DNA from: Paucidesulfovibrio gracilis DSM 16080
Lineage (GTDB): Bacteria; Desulfobacterota; Desulfovibrionia; Desulfovibrionales; Desulfovibrionaceae
DNA length: 64,000 nucleotides
Assembly: GCF_900167125.1 (NCBI RefSeq)
Contig: NZ_FUYC01000004.1
Location: 124,001-188,000, forward strand
Direction: 5' to 3'
Positions 17,936 through 27,777 of this stretch are shown piece by piece; position 1 is the first letter of the stretch; each line of letters opens with the position of its first letter. Made by a program: the position numbers and the translations under genes. The notes under the pieces are model-generated. The model was not told where the DNA came from and did not search any database. It worked only from the letters and a program-made list of their open reading frames with translations.

Positions 17936-19279
17936 ATGAACGTTTGTATTGTTGGAACCGGATATGTAGGCCTTGTCAGTGCGGCCTGTTTTGCGGAGAT
18001 GGGCAATGATGTGGTCTGCGTGGACGTGAATCCGGAAATCGTGGAGACCCTTCGGGCGGGCAAGGTACATATTTTTGAGCCGGGACTGGAGGAGCTGGTA
18101 CGCCGCAACGTGGCGGAGGGCCGCCTCTCTTTTACCTCGAGTCTCGCTGAAGGACTGAAGAACGCTTTGTTCGCCTTCATCACCGTGGGCACGCCCTCCC
18201 GGCCTGATGGTTCGTGTGATCTTTGCTACGTGGACGCTGTGGCCTCAGAGATCGGTCAAACCATGACATCATATAAAATTGTTGTCGACAAATCCACGGT
18301 GCCGGTGGGAACGGCCGACCGCGTGCGCGGGATTATCCAGAAGGAGTTGGATGCCCGGGGAGATTCGCTGGAATTCGATGTGGTTTCCAACCCAGAATTT
18401 TTGAAGGAAGGCGACGCGGTAACGGATTTCATGAAGCCCGACCGTGTGATTGTTGGAACGGAAAACGTCCGCACCGCGGAGTTGTTGCGGGCTCTCTATT
18501 CGCCATTTGCCAGGTCGCGGGAAAAGTTATTGGTTATGAAGACCCGCAGCGCGGAGATGACGAAATACGCAGCGAACTGCATGCTGGCCACCAAGATTAG
18601 TTTCATCAATGAAATGGCTGGCATTTGTGAGCGCGTCGGCGCGGATGTGGGCGAGGTCCGCTTGGGAATCGGCTCGGACCACCGCATTGGGTACCATTTC
18701 ATTTATCCCGGCATGGGATATGGTGGGTCGTGTTTTCCCAAGGATGTAAAAGCACTTATTGATACGGCACGGGATAATGATTTCGAACCTCGACTTATTG
18801 CGGCCGTCGATGAAGTCAATAATCGACAAAAAATTGTGCTGGCGGACAAGATCAAGGACTATTTTGCGGATCAGGGTGGTGTTGCGGGGAAAACGCTGGC
18901 GCTTTGGGGTATAGCCTTTAAGGCCAACACTGACGATATCCGCGAGGCACCGGCCTTGGAGTTGATCCGAGTACTTACTTCGGAGGGCATGCGTGTTCGT
19001 GCTTTTGACCCCGTTGCCGGGGAGCGGGCGCGCCAGGCCTTGCAGGACAACGAGCTTGTGGAGCTTGTGGAGGAACAATACGAAACGCTGACCGGGGCCA
19101 GTGCATTGGCCGTGGTCACGGACTGGAACCAGTTCCGCAATCCTGATTTTGAACGTATTCGCGATGCGCTGCAAGCCCCCCTGTTGTTTGATGGACGCAA
19201 TCTCTATTCGCCTGAATTGATGGCCCAAAGCGGATTCGCATATTTCAGCATCGGCCGTGTGTCCGTGACGCCGGAGTAG
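17936..19279 (+). CDS. ugd: UDP-glucose 6-dehydrogenase
   Basis: This 447-residue enzyme oxidises UDP-glucose to UDP-glucuronate, a precursor of surface polysaccharides. It begins MNVCIVGTGYVGLVSAACFA (NAD-binding Rossmann fold) and contains DKSTVPVGTADRVR. The catalytic cysteine lies in GMGYGGSCFPKD near residues 259-270, and WGIAFKANTDDIREAPALEL opens the C-terminal domain. No other polysaccharide gene is adjacent, so the end product cannot be named. Confidence 0.96.
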   Translation: MNVCIVGTGYVGLVSAACFAEMGNDVVCVDVNPEIVETLRAGKVHIFEPGLEELVRRNVAEGRLSFTSSLAEGLKNALFAFITVGTPSRPDGSCDLCYVDAVASEIGQTMTSYKIVVDKSTVPVGTADRVRGIIQKELDARGDSLEFDVVSNPEFLKEGDAVTDFMKPDRVIVGTENVRTAELLRALYSPFARSREKLLVMKTRSAEMTKYAANCMLATKISFINEMAGICERVGADVGEVRLGIGSDHRIGYHFIYPGMGYGGSCFPKDVKALIDTARDNDFEPRLIAAVDEVNNRQKIVLADKIKDYFADQGGVAGKTLALWGIAFKANTDDIREAPALELIRVLTSEGMRVRAFDPVAGERARQALQDNELVELVEEQYETLTGASALAVVTDWNQFRNPDFERIRDALQAPLLFDGRNLYSPELMAQSGFAYFSIGRVSVTPE

Positions 19280-19321
19280 GTGACGACCGGCTTTTGGCCG
19301 GAGAAGCCCTATTCCACAGGA

Positions 19322-19361
19322 AAAGGCCTTGGACTCCCCATGAGAGGAAGCCAAGGCCTTT
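19322..19361. terminator. Bidirectional terminator between ugd and the small hypothetical gene
   Basis: AAAGGCCTTGG (19322-19332) pairs perfectly with CCAAGGCCTTT (19351-19361) over an 18-base loop. Short T-rich tracts lie on both sides. It separates two converging genes. Confidence 0.75.
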
Positions 19362-19391
19362 CCATTTATTCGGGTCGCCGGGCGGAATCGG

Positions 19392-19613
19392 TTAGATGGA
19401 ACCTACTCGTCTGCAAGAGCGCATCTGCAGCTCCAGCAAGATGATTCGTTCGAATTCCGGGCCGAGTGTGTGGGCGTCGGTATCTTCTTCTGCCTCGGCG
19501 GCTTGCCCCAATTGCTGGGTTTCTTCCCAGAAGTCGAGCAATTCTTCGTCGGCAAGGGTTTTGATCTGATCCTCAAGAGAGACTGTTTCCGGGAGTTGCG
19601 TATATCGCGCCAT
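19392..19613 (-). CDS. Small conserved acidic protein, function unknown
   Basis: This 73-residue protein is rich in Glu, with no signal peptide or membrane segment: [20 protein letters not shown], then [14 protein letters not shown], and a C-terminal cysteine in LQMRSCRR. The start at 19613 is supported by GAGGA five bases upstream; a longer reading starts within the divergent promoter region and is unlikely. Good codon structure and its own ribosome site suggest a real gene, but I do not recognise a family. Confidence 0.6.
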   Translation of the reverse strand: MARYTQLPETVSLEDQIKTLADEELLDFWEETQQLGQAAEAEEDTDAHTLGPEFERIILLELQMRSCRRVGSI

Positions 19614-19827
19614 GGTTCCTCGCGGGAATGGTAGGGTAAAAGAAAAGGGTCGTAATGAAATTCGTCGCACCGTAGACGTTTTGTTTCTCCCCGTCAATTT
19701 CCCACCAAGCGGATCGGGCCTTCGATACGGTTGTCTTTCTTGGATTCTTATACTACTTCGGTTATGGGAATACGGAATTAAAAATAATCATACGCTTGCA
19801 TCTGTGTCTGTCTTTAGGGGGAGGGTT

Positions 19828-22299
19828 ATGTCCGGCGATTCCTTTTTCGCACGTATTCGCGGTATGAGCATTACGGCGAGGTTGGTGTGCGCCAGCCTGG
19901 TATTCCTTTTGCCCATCGCCATCCTTTCATATTTTTTGGTCTCCGCCAGCTATGATGACATTCGTTTGGCACGGTTGGAGGTACGCGGCAACGCCTATAT
20001 TCGTCCCTTGTCCACCATGCTCCAGCAAATCACCGAGCATGAGCGCTTGGTATCGCTTGCGGTAGCCGGGGGGATTGATGAATCCAGACTCCGCAACCTT
20101 GAGAAAAGCATTGACGCCCGGTTTGAAATTTTGGAGCGCATCCATGCGGATATGGCTCCGGTTTTGGAACTTGACGAAGCCGGGTTGCTTCGTCGGGGCA
20201 AGCAGCGTTTGGCGTTGCAGGCTCTGCTTGAGCGCTGGGAGGAGTTGAAGAAGTGGAAACGGCTTTCACCACGGGCGTCCACGGCCAAGCATTCCGCGTT
20301 GGTACATGACCTGATGGAGCTTATCGCTCTGGTTGGGGGAACCTCCAGGCTTGGGCTTGATCCTGATCAGGATTCTTCGGCTCTGGTTCGGCTCGTTTTG
20401 AAGCGATTGCCCGCTACGCAGGCACTTGTATCCGAAGTTGTGACGCATGCGGAGTTGGCGTTGAATACGGGCAGTGTTTCGAGCATGACGCGTCGGAAAT
20501 TGCTGTTGCTCGGTGCTGAATTGCGTCGTATCGGGTACATTGAAGTGCTGGCCGATGGGCGAACCGCGTTGGAGGAAGATGAGTTTTATTATGACGAGAG
20601 CGCGAGTCTTCAGGAAAATTTGACTCCACTGTTGCGCCGCTATGAGGCGGCTGCCAGAGATTTTCTCGAGTATGTAAACATGCTTTCGGACCCGGCACGA
20701 TGGACCTTGGTCAAGGGGCCGATTTTTATGCAGTCCGCCTTTCAGTTGCGCCGGACAGCGTCGGAGTTGTCCGAGACGGCATCCGCGGAGCTGGATGTGC
20801 TGTTGGAACGGCGACTGGCCGAGTATCGATCCATGCTGTGGATTATTGGGCTGAGTTCCAGTGGAGCACTGGTGGTGGCCTTTGGGCTGGTCCTTCTCAT
20901 TGGCCGGAGCGTCGTGGTGCCGATTGGGCGACTGCGGCGTTTCACCCGGCGTATTGCCCAGGAAGAGTTCAGCGCCACGTTGGACAACCATCTGTATGGT
21001 GAGATGGCGGAGCTTGCCAGCGATATTGAGGCGATGCTTGCCACCCTGAAGCGCCTTGGATTTGCGCAGGGATTGCTGGACGGTATGACGTCTCCCTGCT
21101 TTGTGGTGGACACGAAGTTTTGTCTCACTTTTGTGAATCAACCCATGCTGGATTTGTTGGAACGGGAGGGGAGTCCGGAGGAACAGTTAGGTTCCCACGT
21201 TTCGGAGTTCTTTTATAAGGGGGCAAAAGGGGACATTCTGGCGGAACATGTTCAATCGGCACGCGAAGCGATTGTCAACCATGAGCGTGAATTGCTGACG
21301 GATCGGGGGAATACCCGGTTTATCCGACTGGATGCGGTTCCGCTGTACGATTTGGAAGGCGTGCTGATGGGATCCTGCACCATTGCATCGGATTTGACCG
21401 TTGTGAAAAAGAATGAGCAGGCCGTGCTGCGGCAGTATGAAACCATGTCTCAGGTGGCAGCAAGGGCTGAGACCATAGCCGACGAAGTGGCGTCCGCTTC
21501 CGCCCGTTTGGAGCGGAAGATGGAAAGGGTAACAGCCGGAGCGGATACGCAAAAAAAACGTACAGTGGAAACCGTTACGGCCATGGAACAAATGAACGCC
21601 TCGGTGGCCGAGGTGGCGCGTAATGCCGGAGATGCGGCCCGGGAGGCCCAGGAGGGGATGGGCAAGGCCGAGGAAGGAGAGCGTACCGTTGACGGCGTGA
21701 TTGCGGCTATTCGAGAGGTGCAGGGCCATGCGGACACGCTGCGTGAGTCGATGCGGGCCTTGAATCAGGAAGCCGAAGGAATCGGAACCGTCATGAACGT
21801 CATTGAGGACATTGCCGACCAGACAAATTTGTTGGCGTTGAATGCCGCTATTGAAGCGGCCCGTGCCGGGGAAGCGGGACGTGGTTTCGCCGTGGTCGCG
21901 GACGAGGTGCGGAAGCTGGCGGAAAAAACCATGGAAGCGACCAAACAGGTGGGCCGTGCTGTCGTGAGCATCCAGGGCAGCACGGAAAAAAGTGTGCAGG
22001 CCACGGACAATGCCGCCGGAGCCGTTCGGACCTCCACGGAACAGGCCGCGGTGGCGGGAGTGGCGTTGCAGGAAATTGTGCAGGTTATCGACAGCAACTC
22101 CGTCCAGGTCCGGGCCATTGCCACGGCTGCGGAAGAGCAGGCGGCCACGAGTGAGGAAATCAGCCGCTCGTTAAGTGGAATCGACGCGGAAAGTGACGAT
22201 ACGTTGCGTCATGCGGACGAATCCCGGCAGGCCATTGAACGGCTGGCACGGCTTTCTGAGGATCTGCGTCGGGCTATTCGGGAGATGCGCGAAGAATAG
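19828..22299 (+). CDS. Methyl-accepting chemotaxis protein with periplasmic sensor, HAMP and PAS domains
   Basis: This is an 823-residue chemoreceptor. A first membrane segment (about residues 13-34) is followed by a long periplasmic helical sensor (35-330), a second membrane segment (about 334-358) and HAMP. A PAS domain comes next (about 411-525; [20 protein letters not shown]), then the cytoplasmic signalling rod. The kinase-contact tip shows [20 protein letters not shown] near residue 670. I chose ATG 19828 because AGGGGGAGGG precedes it; the in-frame extension to 19612 lacks a site. There is no C-terminal CheR-docking pentapeptide. cheW follows, so the two may work together. The ligand is unknown. 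Confidence 0.93.
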   Translation: MSGDSFFARIRGMSITARLVCASLVFLLPIAILSYFLVSASYDDIRLARLEVRGNAYIRPLSTMLQQITEHERLVSLAVAGGIDESRLRNLEKSIDARFEILERIHADMAPVLELDEAGLLRRGKQRLALQALLERWEELKKWKRLSPRASTAKHSALVHDLMELIALVGGTSRLGLDPDQDSSALVRLVLKRLPATQALVSEVVTHAELALNTGSVSSMTRRKLLLLGAELRRIGYIEVLADGRTALEEDEFYYDESASLQENLTPLLRRYEAAARDFLEYVNMLSDPARWTLVKGPIFMQSAFQLRRTASELSETASAELDVLLERRLAEYRSMLWIIGLSSSGALVVAFGLVLLIGRSVVVPIGRLRRFTRRIAQEEFSATLDNHLYGEMAELASDIEAMLATLKRLGFAQGLLDGMTSPCFVVDTKFCLTFVNQPMLDLLEREGSPEEQLGSHVSEFFYKGAKGDILAEHVQSAREAIVNHERELLTDRGNTRFIRLDAVPLYDLEGVLMGSCTIASDLTVVKKNEQAVLRQYETMSQVAARAETIADEVASASARLERKMERVTAGADTQKKRTVETVTAMEQMNASVAEVARNAGDAAREAQEGMGKAEEGERTVDGVIAAIREVQGHADTLRESMRALNQEAEGIGTVMNVIEDIADQTNLLALNAAIEAARAGEAGRGFAVVADEVRKLAEKTMEATKQVGRAVVSIQGSTEKSVQATDNAAGAVRTSTEQAAVAGVALQEIVQVIDSNSVQVRAIATAAEEQAATSEEISRSLSGIDAESDDTLRHADESRQAIERLARLSEDLRRAIREMREE

Positions 22300-22444
22300 G
22301 ATTGGATGCCTCTTCCCTAGGGTCGTTTCGTGCCAGCTCGGTTGGAGGACGGTATGGGGCGGTTGACAAAGGGGGGACATGTTGCCAATCATTCCCGCTG
22401 AAAGGAATTCAAAAGGCTAAACGTTTGCCAAGGGATTGTGGTCC

Positions 22445-22924
22445 ATGGAAAAGAACCAGATACACCAGGATGATGCTCTGATCCAGTTGGTTACGTTCCG
22501 TATCGGCGAAGAAGAGTTCGGCGTGGATATCCTGGCGGTGCAGGAGATCATCCGGACCATGGCCATAACCAAGGTTCCCAAGGCTCCTGAGTTCGTAGAG
22601 GGCGTGATCAATCTTCGGGGCAAGGTGATCCCGATTGTGGATCTTCGTCGCCGTTTTGGCATGGACCAGCGTGCAACCGACAAACACAATCGTATCATCG
22701 TCATTGAGACCGCCAGTGTGATTGTTGGGTTCATGGTCGATTCCGTGTCCGAGGTGCTTCGGATTCCAGCCAATACCATCGAAGCGCCTCCTGCCGTCGT
22801 GTCTGGGTTGGAGTCTGATTACATTGATGGCGTTGGGAAATTGGATGATCGTCTTTTGATCATGCTGAACCTTGATCGTTTGCTTTCCGGTCAGGAAAAG
22901 GAAGCCCTGAACAAGGTGGGATAA
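22445..22924 (+). CDS. cheW: Chemotaxis coupling protein CheW
   Basis: This 159-residue scaffold protein links chemoreceptors to the kinase CheA. It has the CheW double SH3-like fold: LVTFRIGEEEFGVDILAVQE at the N-terminus, INLRGKVIPIVDLRRRFG near residues 59-76, and VDSVSEVLRI. The ATG at 22445 has AAGGGA upstream; an in-frame TTG at 22436 is less likely. TTGACA at 22363-22368 may be the -35 of its promoter, but the -10 is weak. Confidence 0.95.
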   Translation: MEKNQIHQDDALIQLVTFRIGEEEFGVDILAVQEIIRTMAITKVPKAPEFVEGVINLRGKVIPIVDLRRRFGMDQRATDKHNRIIVIETASVIVGFMVDSVSEVLRIPANTIEAPPAVVSGLESDYIDGVGKLDDRLLIMLNLDRLLSGQEKEALNKVG

Positions 22925-22990
22925 GCCGCACGCCATTGGGCGGATCCGTGTCCGGCCTGCTTGTTTTTTTCGGCGGCTCTTCGTTCTTTT

Positions 22991-23020
22991 CGGCCTGCGA
23001 TGGCCTGCGATGGCCTGCGA
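22991..23020. repeat. Three tandem copies of a 10-bp unit upstream of mfd
   Basis: The unit (C/T)GGCCTGCGA is repeated at 22991-23000, 23001-23010 and 23011-23020, ending about 75 bases before the chosen mfd start. A change in copy number would shift the frame of upstream start codons but leave the ATG at 23097 unaffected. Confidence 0.8.
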
Positions 23021-23096
23021 ATTCTTCTCTTTTTATGAGGCCCGTGCGGAGCTTACCTCGGCACTACATCCTCTCCATTATCTTGGATACATACCC

Positions 23097-26000
23097 ATGA
23101 GTCGATACTCCCTGCCGCCGCTTTTGGCGGAATTTCTTAATGGCCGCGGAAACCATCTGCGTATTTTTAAGAGTGGTCCTGCCGGCCAGGCTGTTGCAGC
23201 GGACGCCTTGTTGCGTTCCGGACATAATGTCGTGCTTATCGCTCCCGGGGCTTCCGAATATCGGGAAATCATCGCGCTGCTGCGTCTTTTTTCCGGTGAC
23301 GATCTGTCACTCCCCGTATGGGATCGGCGTTGGGTTACGTTGGGGACGCATCGTCCGGAGCTTCCCGAAGCCGGGGGGTGGTCCGGGCGTATGGCCACGT
23401 TGCATGCCATGGTCCACGGTTCGCGGCCCAAAGGGCTACTTTTGACTGCCGACAACCTGCTTCCATTTTGGCCGGGCGTGGACACTGTTCGTAACAGCTT
23501 TACAGCTTTGGCGCGCGGCGAAGAACTGTTGCTGGACCAAATGCTGGAGCAGTTGGTGAGTTGGGGCTATCGTCGTCGAAAGGTCGTTTCCGAACCTGGA
23601 GAGATGGCGGTCCGTGGGGATATTCTGGACATTTTCGCCCCAGGCTATACGCAGCCGCTGCGTCTTGACTTCTTTGGCGACACGCTGGAGAGCATTCGCC
23701 TTTTTGATGCCGCGTCCCAGCGCTCCCGACAAGAATTGGAAGAAATAACGCTGTTGCCCGTGACCCCTACTCCCATGACCGGAAGCCGGCCCGATCAGGC
23801 CCGGGCGTGGTGGCGTGAACTCCGTAGCACCGGGGAAATGGGTGCGCTGGATGAGCAGGGCTTGTGCTCGGCTTTGGATGCGGAGGAGCCATGGTTTTTG
23901 CCTGGGTTGTATTCCAAGAAAGCCGTCGCGTTGGAGGAGTTTTTTCCATCGGATGCCGTGTTCGTGCTCAGTTCCGCCGAGAACCTGCGTCAGCGGGTTG
24001 AAGACGCGGGAGAAGCTTGGCGGGGTTTTGTGGAGCGTCGCCAACGTGATGCGCAACAGCGTTGGCCGCTGGTTTCCCTTTGTCGGGGAACGGACTCCGC
24101 CCGCAATGCCTGGATCGGCCGAAGACAGTTGGTGTTCGAGGATTTGACTCTGGGCGTGGAAAAAAATGGGCTTGATTTGGTGGAAGCCCGCTACAGTGAT
24201 TTTTCGGATTTGTTTTGGCGGCCGGATCAAGCGCAACGCCCATGGGCCGCTTTGGTCGAAGCCCTTCGGGAATGGACCCATCAGCAAGGACAAACTGTTC
24301 TTTGTTTTCGCACGGACCGCTCCCGGGCCAAGTTTTTGAGTCTCCTGGAAGGTGAGACACTGGATATCGCTCTGGAGTATCAGCCGGAGCGTAATGGTTT
24401 GTTTGCCTTGACCGCGCCATTGACCAAAGGATTCGAGTTGCCCTGGCTGCGGATGCGGCTGCTGGGCGAGGACGTGATCCAACCACGGCGGGAGAGCCGG
24501 GTTCGGGTTCGTGACAAACGATTTCAGGGGCTGGATCGCTATGATGGTCTGCTCGAAGGGGATTTGTTGGTCCATCGGGACTACGGGTTGGCGCGGTTTG
24601 GCGGGTTGCAGCCTTTACGAACAGGGGAAGTGGAGAACGATTATCTTTTGTTGCAGTTTGACGCCGAGGACAAGCTCTATTTGCCCGTGGATCGGATTAA
24701 CTTGGTCCAACGCTTTAAGGGGCCGGAAGGCACGTCGCCTGCTTTAGACAAGCTTGGCGGCACCCGTTGGGCCAAGACCACGGCTCGGGTGCGTAAGGCT
24801 CTGGAAAAAATCGCGCATGAGTTGGTGGAGATGTATGCCGTTCGTCGGGTGACCAAAGGTTTTGCCTACGGGGAGCCTGGTGAGATGTACCATGAGTTTG
24901 AATCCGGGTTCGGTTTTGATGCTACACCGGATCAGGAAAAGGCCGTTCGGGAAGTCTTTACGGACATGGCCCGACCGGAACCCATGGACAGACTTGTCTG
25001 CGGCGATGTGGGATTTGGCAAAACAGAAGTGGCGTTACGCGCCGCGTTTCGTGCTGTGGAGGAGGGGCGGCAGGTAGCGTTGCTTTGTCCCACCACGGTG
25101 TTGGCGGAACAGCATTACCAGACGTTTAAAAAACGTATGGATCCCTTTGGCGTCAATATCGGGCTTCTTTCGCGATTCGTTCCTCCCAAGCGGCAAAAAA
25201 CTGTTGTCGCCGCCGCCTCAAGAGGGGAAATTGATGTGCTCATCGGAACCCATCGACTGTTGTCCAAAGACGTGGATTTGCCCAATCTGGGACTCATGAT
25301 TCTGGACGAGGAGCAGCGTTTCGGCGTTAAGCACAAAGAACGGCTCAAACATTTTCGCAAGCATATTGATGTATTGACCCTGACAGCCACGCCCATTCCC
25401 CGCACGCTGCAACTTTCATTGTCCGGGTTGCGGGGGCTTTCCGTCATTGAAACACCACCCCAGGACCGCAAACCCGTGCAAACCGCGTTGGTGGAACGCG
25501 ACGAGGCCCAGCTCGCCGAAGCGTTGAAGTTGGAGTTGGATCGTGGGGGGCAGGTCTTTTGGGTTCATAATCGGGTTCAGGGGCTGGAGCGCGTTGCGGA
25601 ATTTGTTCAAAAACTGGCTCCCGAGGCACGTGTGGGCATGGCGCATGGTCAACTGCCTGAACGAGCGCTGGAAGACGTCATGCACCGTTTTTGGCACAAG
25701 GAGCTGGATGTCCTTGTGGCCACGGCCATCATCGAATCGGGCCTGGATTTTCCCAATGTGAACACACTGATTGTGGATCAGGCCCAGATGTTTGGGCTTG
25801 GCCAGTTGTACCAGCTGCGCGGTCGGGTGGGGCGCAGTGAGCGCCAAGCCTATGCGTATTTTGTGGTCTCCTCTCTGGAGGCGTTGCCCGAGACCTCCAA
25901 ACGACGGTTGCGCATTATCCTTGATATGGATTATCTCGGAGCCGGGTTCCGGGTTGCCATGGAAGACTTGCGCTTGCGTGGTGCCGGGAATATCCTTGGG

Positions 26001-26588
26001 GAAGTGCAGTCCGGCAATATCGCCAAAGTGGGACTGGATTTGTTCTTGGAAATGTTGGAGGAAGAGGTTCGCCGGGTGCGCGGCGAAGAACGGCCCGTCC
26101 GGACGGAACCGGAACTTGGGTTCGCTTTCAAGGCGCATATTCCCGGGGAGTACGTTCCGGACGCCAAGGAGCGGCTCGGTTATTACCGGGCACTGTCTTC
26201 TGCCGCGGATGATGCGGCACGAAAGGAAATTGAGGCGGAGTTGCGGGACCGTTTTGGGGCAATTCCCGAATCCGTGCGGAACTTTTTGTCGGTGTTGGAA
26301 TTGAAGGAGCTGTTGGCGACCTTGCAGGTGCAGCGGGCTGATCTTTATCCCGGCCGAGCTGTGATATCCTGGGGAGAAGAGGTCACCGTGGTTACTCCCG
26401 AGCATTTGATCCGCTGGGTTGCCCAGCGGCCGGAATCCGCCAAGCTGCTTCCGCCCGGACGTTTGGAAGTGCGTTGGGCAAGCCCGCAGCCGGATACCGC
26501 TTTGGGGTTGGAATATTTGCGAAATGAATTACAATCTCTGGCCACCGAGTTTACGGAGCCGGAAACAGTACGGACGGAAGCTGAATGA
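23097..26588 (+). CDS. mfd: Transcription-repair coupling factor Mfd
   Basis: This 1163-residue protein displaces RNA polymerase stalled at DNA damage and recruits UvrA. It has a UvrB-like N-terminal region, and an RNA-polymerase-interaction domain around residues 480-560 (LEGDLLVHRDYGLARFGG). RecG-type helicase motors follow, with Walker A GDVGFGKTEVALRA near 637, the DEEQ motif (LDEEQRFGVKHKERLK) near 735, TATPIPRTLQLSLSG, and RGRVGRSERQAYAYF. The C-terminal TRCF domain follows. The start ATG 23097 is a choice: an in-frame ATG at 23010 would add 29 residues encoded partly by the tandem repeat. The stop overlaps the next gene in ATGA. Confidence 0.95.
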   Translation: MSRYSLPPLLAEFLNGRGNHLRIFKSGPAGQAVAADALLRSGHNVVLIAPGASEYREIIALLRLFSGDDLSLPVWDRRWVTLGTHRPELPEAGGWSGRMATLHAMVHGSRPKGLLLTADNLLPFWPGVDTVRNSFTALARGEELLLDQMLEQLVSWGYRRRKVVSEPGEMAVRGDILDIFAPGYTQPLRLDFFGDTLESIRLFDAASQRSRQELEEITLLPVTPTPMTGSRPDQARAWWRELRSTGEMGALDEQGLCSALDAEEPWFLPGLYSKKAVALEEFFPSDAVFVLSSAENLRQRVEDAGEAWRGFVERRQRDAQQRWPLVSLCRGTDSARNAWIGRRQLVFEDLTLGVEKNGLDLVEARYSDFSDLFWRPDQAQRPWAALVEALREWTHQQGQTVLCFRTDRSRAKFLSLLEGETLDIALEYQPERNGLFALTAPLTKGFELPWLRMRLLGEDVIQPRRESRVRVRDKRFQGLDRYDGLLEGDLLVHRDYGLARFGGLQPLRTGEVENDYLLLQFDAEDKLYLPVDRINLVQRFKGPEGTSPALDKLGGTRWAKTTARVRKALEKIAHELVEMYAVRRVTKGFAYGEPGEMYHEFESGFGFDATPDQEKAVREVFTDMARPEPMDRLVCGDVGFGKTEVALRAAFRAVEEGRQVALLCPTTVLAEQHYQTFKKRMDPFGVNIGLLSRFVPPKRQKTVVAAASRGEIDVLIGTHRLLSKDVDLPNLGLMILDEEQRFGVKHKERLKHFRKHIDVLTLTATPIPRTLQLSLSGLRGLSVIETPPQDRKPVQTALVERDEAQLAEALKLELDRGGQVFWVHNRVQGLERVAEFVQKLAPEARVGMAHGQLPERALEDVMHRFWHKELDVLVATAIIESGLDFPNVNTLIVDQAQMFGLGQLYQLRGRVGRSERQAYAYFVVSSLEALPETSKRRLRIILDMDYLGAGFRVAMEDLRLRGAGNILGEVQSGNIAKVGLDLFLEMLEEEVRRVRGEERPVRTEPELGFAFKAHIPGEYVPDAKERLGYYRALSSAADDAARKEIEAELRDRFGAIPESVRNFLSVLELKELLATLQVQRADLYPGRAVISWGEEVTVVTPEHLIRWVAQRPESAKLLPPGRLEVRWASPQPDTALGLEYLRNELQSLATEFTEPETVRTEAE

Positions 26589-27658
26589 AGATCGCCCGCT
26601 TTTTATTGTGGAGTTGTTGTGCTGTGTTGCTTCTGGCTGCCTGTTCTTCGGAAGGGGACGATCTGGGGATCGTGGCCCGGGTGAATGGTGAGCCTATTTA
26701 TCTGTCGCAGCTGGAGTTTCAGCATGATTTGCTGCATATGGACGGGGCCGGAGCATTTGTCCCCACCGTGGAAGCCTTGCGGGACGAGTATGGGAAGATT
26801 TTGGGAGATCTGATCGTACTGGAAATGGTCCACCAGGAACTACGTTCGCGCGGCCTGGAGGTAACCGAAGAAGAACTGGCCGAGCAAGAACGAAAAGTCC
26901 GTTCAGATTACCCCGATGACACTTTTGAACAAGTTCTGGTGGAAGAATATATTGATCTTGCGGCCTGGCGGGAGCGTCTACGCTACCATCGTTCCTTGGA
27001 AAAATTTCATGAACTTGTGCTTCGGCCTCAGGTCAAAATTGATTACCGCGAAGCGGATGCGTATTACCGAGAACACATCAAGGATTTTCAGCTTCCCGAG
27101 ACACTGCGTGTTCTGGTGGTACGTGCGGCAGACAAGTCGTCGCTGCGAAAAGCTTTGAAGATCTGGCGGGACTCCACAGATCCTGAAGCCATGCAGGAAG
27201 TCGGCAACGTGGCCGTGCATGAGATCACCGTGCGGCAACGACAGCTCTCTTCCCCTTGGTTGGAGGCGTTACAGGAACTGCCCGATGGGGAAGCAAGTCA
27301 AATCATAGAAGAAAAATTTGGGTACGAGGCTCTCGTCCTGTTGGAACGGCTTCCAGCCAAATTATTGGACCCCACCCAGGCATATCCTCTTGTTGAGCAG
27401 GCTTTGACGCGGCGTAAAGTGGCGCAGGCCTTTGAAAAGTGGCTTTCAGGAGCCTGGAAGCGATATCACATTGAAGTGAGCCGACATCTGCTGCCTGTGG
27501 AGGAATCCGAAGAAACCGCTGTGGCTGGTTCCGGTCAGGAAGAAGCGGGCGCAGCGTTGGATGCGGCAACCGGGGACTCCGAACATTCGGACGCCGATGC
27601 CGTGTCCCCCGGGGAAACCGAGTCCAGCCCTGCGTCGGCCACGGATGCCGAAGAGTAG
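26585..27658 (+). CDS. Lipoprotein with SurA_N / PpiC-type foldase architecture
   Basis: This 357-residue protein has a lipoprotein signal peptide with lipobox LLAAC (Cys 20). A SurA N-terminal-like chaperone segment follows (VARVNGEPIYLSQLEFQHDL), with a PpiC-like region around residues 150-270 and an acidic Ser/Ala/Glu-rich tail (residues 305-357). It is likely an envelope-anchored peptidyl-prolyl isomerase or chaperone for outer-membrane proteins; the parvulin domain is divergent and may be inactive. The start overlaps the mfd stop in ATGA. Confidence 0.8.
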   Translation: MKIARFLLWSCCAVLLLAACSSEGDDLGIVARVNGEPIYLSQLEFQHDLLHMDGAGAFVPTVEALRDEYGKILGDLIVLEMVHQELRSRGLEVTEEELAEQERKVRSDYPDDTFEQVLVEEYIDLAAWRERLRYHRSLEKFHELVLRPQVKIDYREADAYYREHIKDFQLPETLRVLVVRAADKSSLRKALKIWRDSTDPEAMQEVGNVAVHEITVRQRQLSSPWLEALQELPDGEASQIIEEKFGYEALVLLERLPAKLLDPTQAYPLVEQALTRRKVAQAFEKWLSGAWKRYHIEVSRHLLPVEESEETAVAGSGQEEAGAALDAATGDSEHSDADAVSPGETESSPASATDAEE

Positions 27659-27777
27659 GCTGCATTTTGTACGAACAACATAGGTGAACTTTCAGAGTTG
27701 CCCGGTGCGAGGCAGCCGGTAAACGCAAGGCCGTTTCAGACGGCAAGAGCACCCCGCACGGGGATTCAGGAGTGACG

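Noticed and set aside
20266-21141. 291-codon open frame antisense to the chemoreceptor
   Set aside because: No ribosome site or family features; it lies wholly within a well-supported gene.
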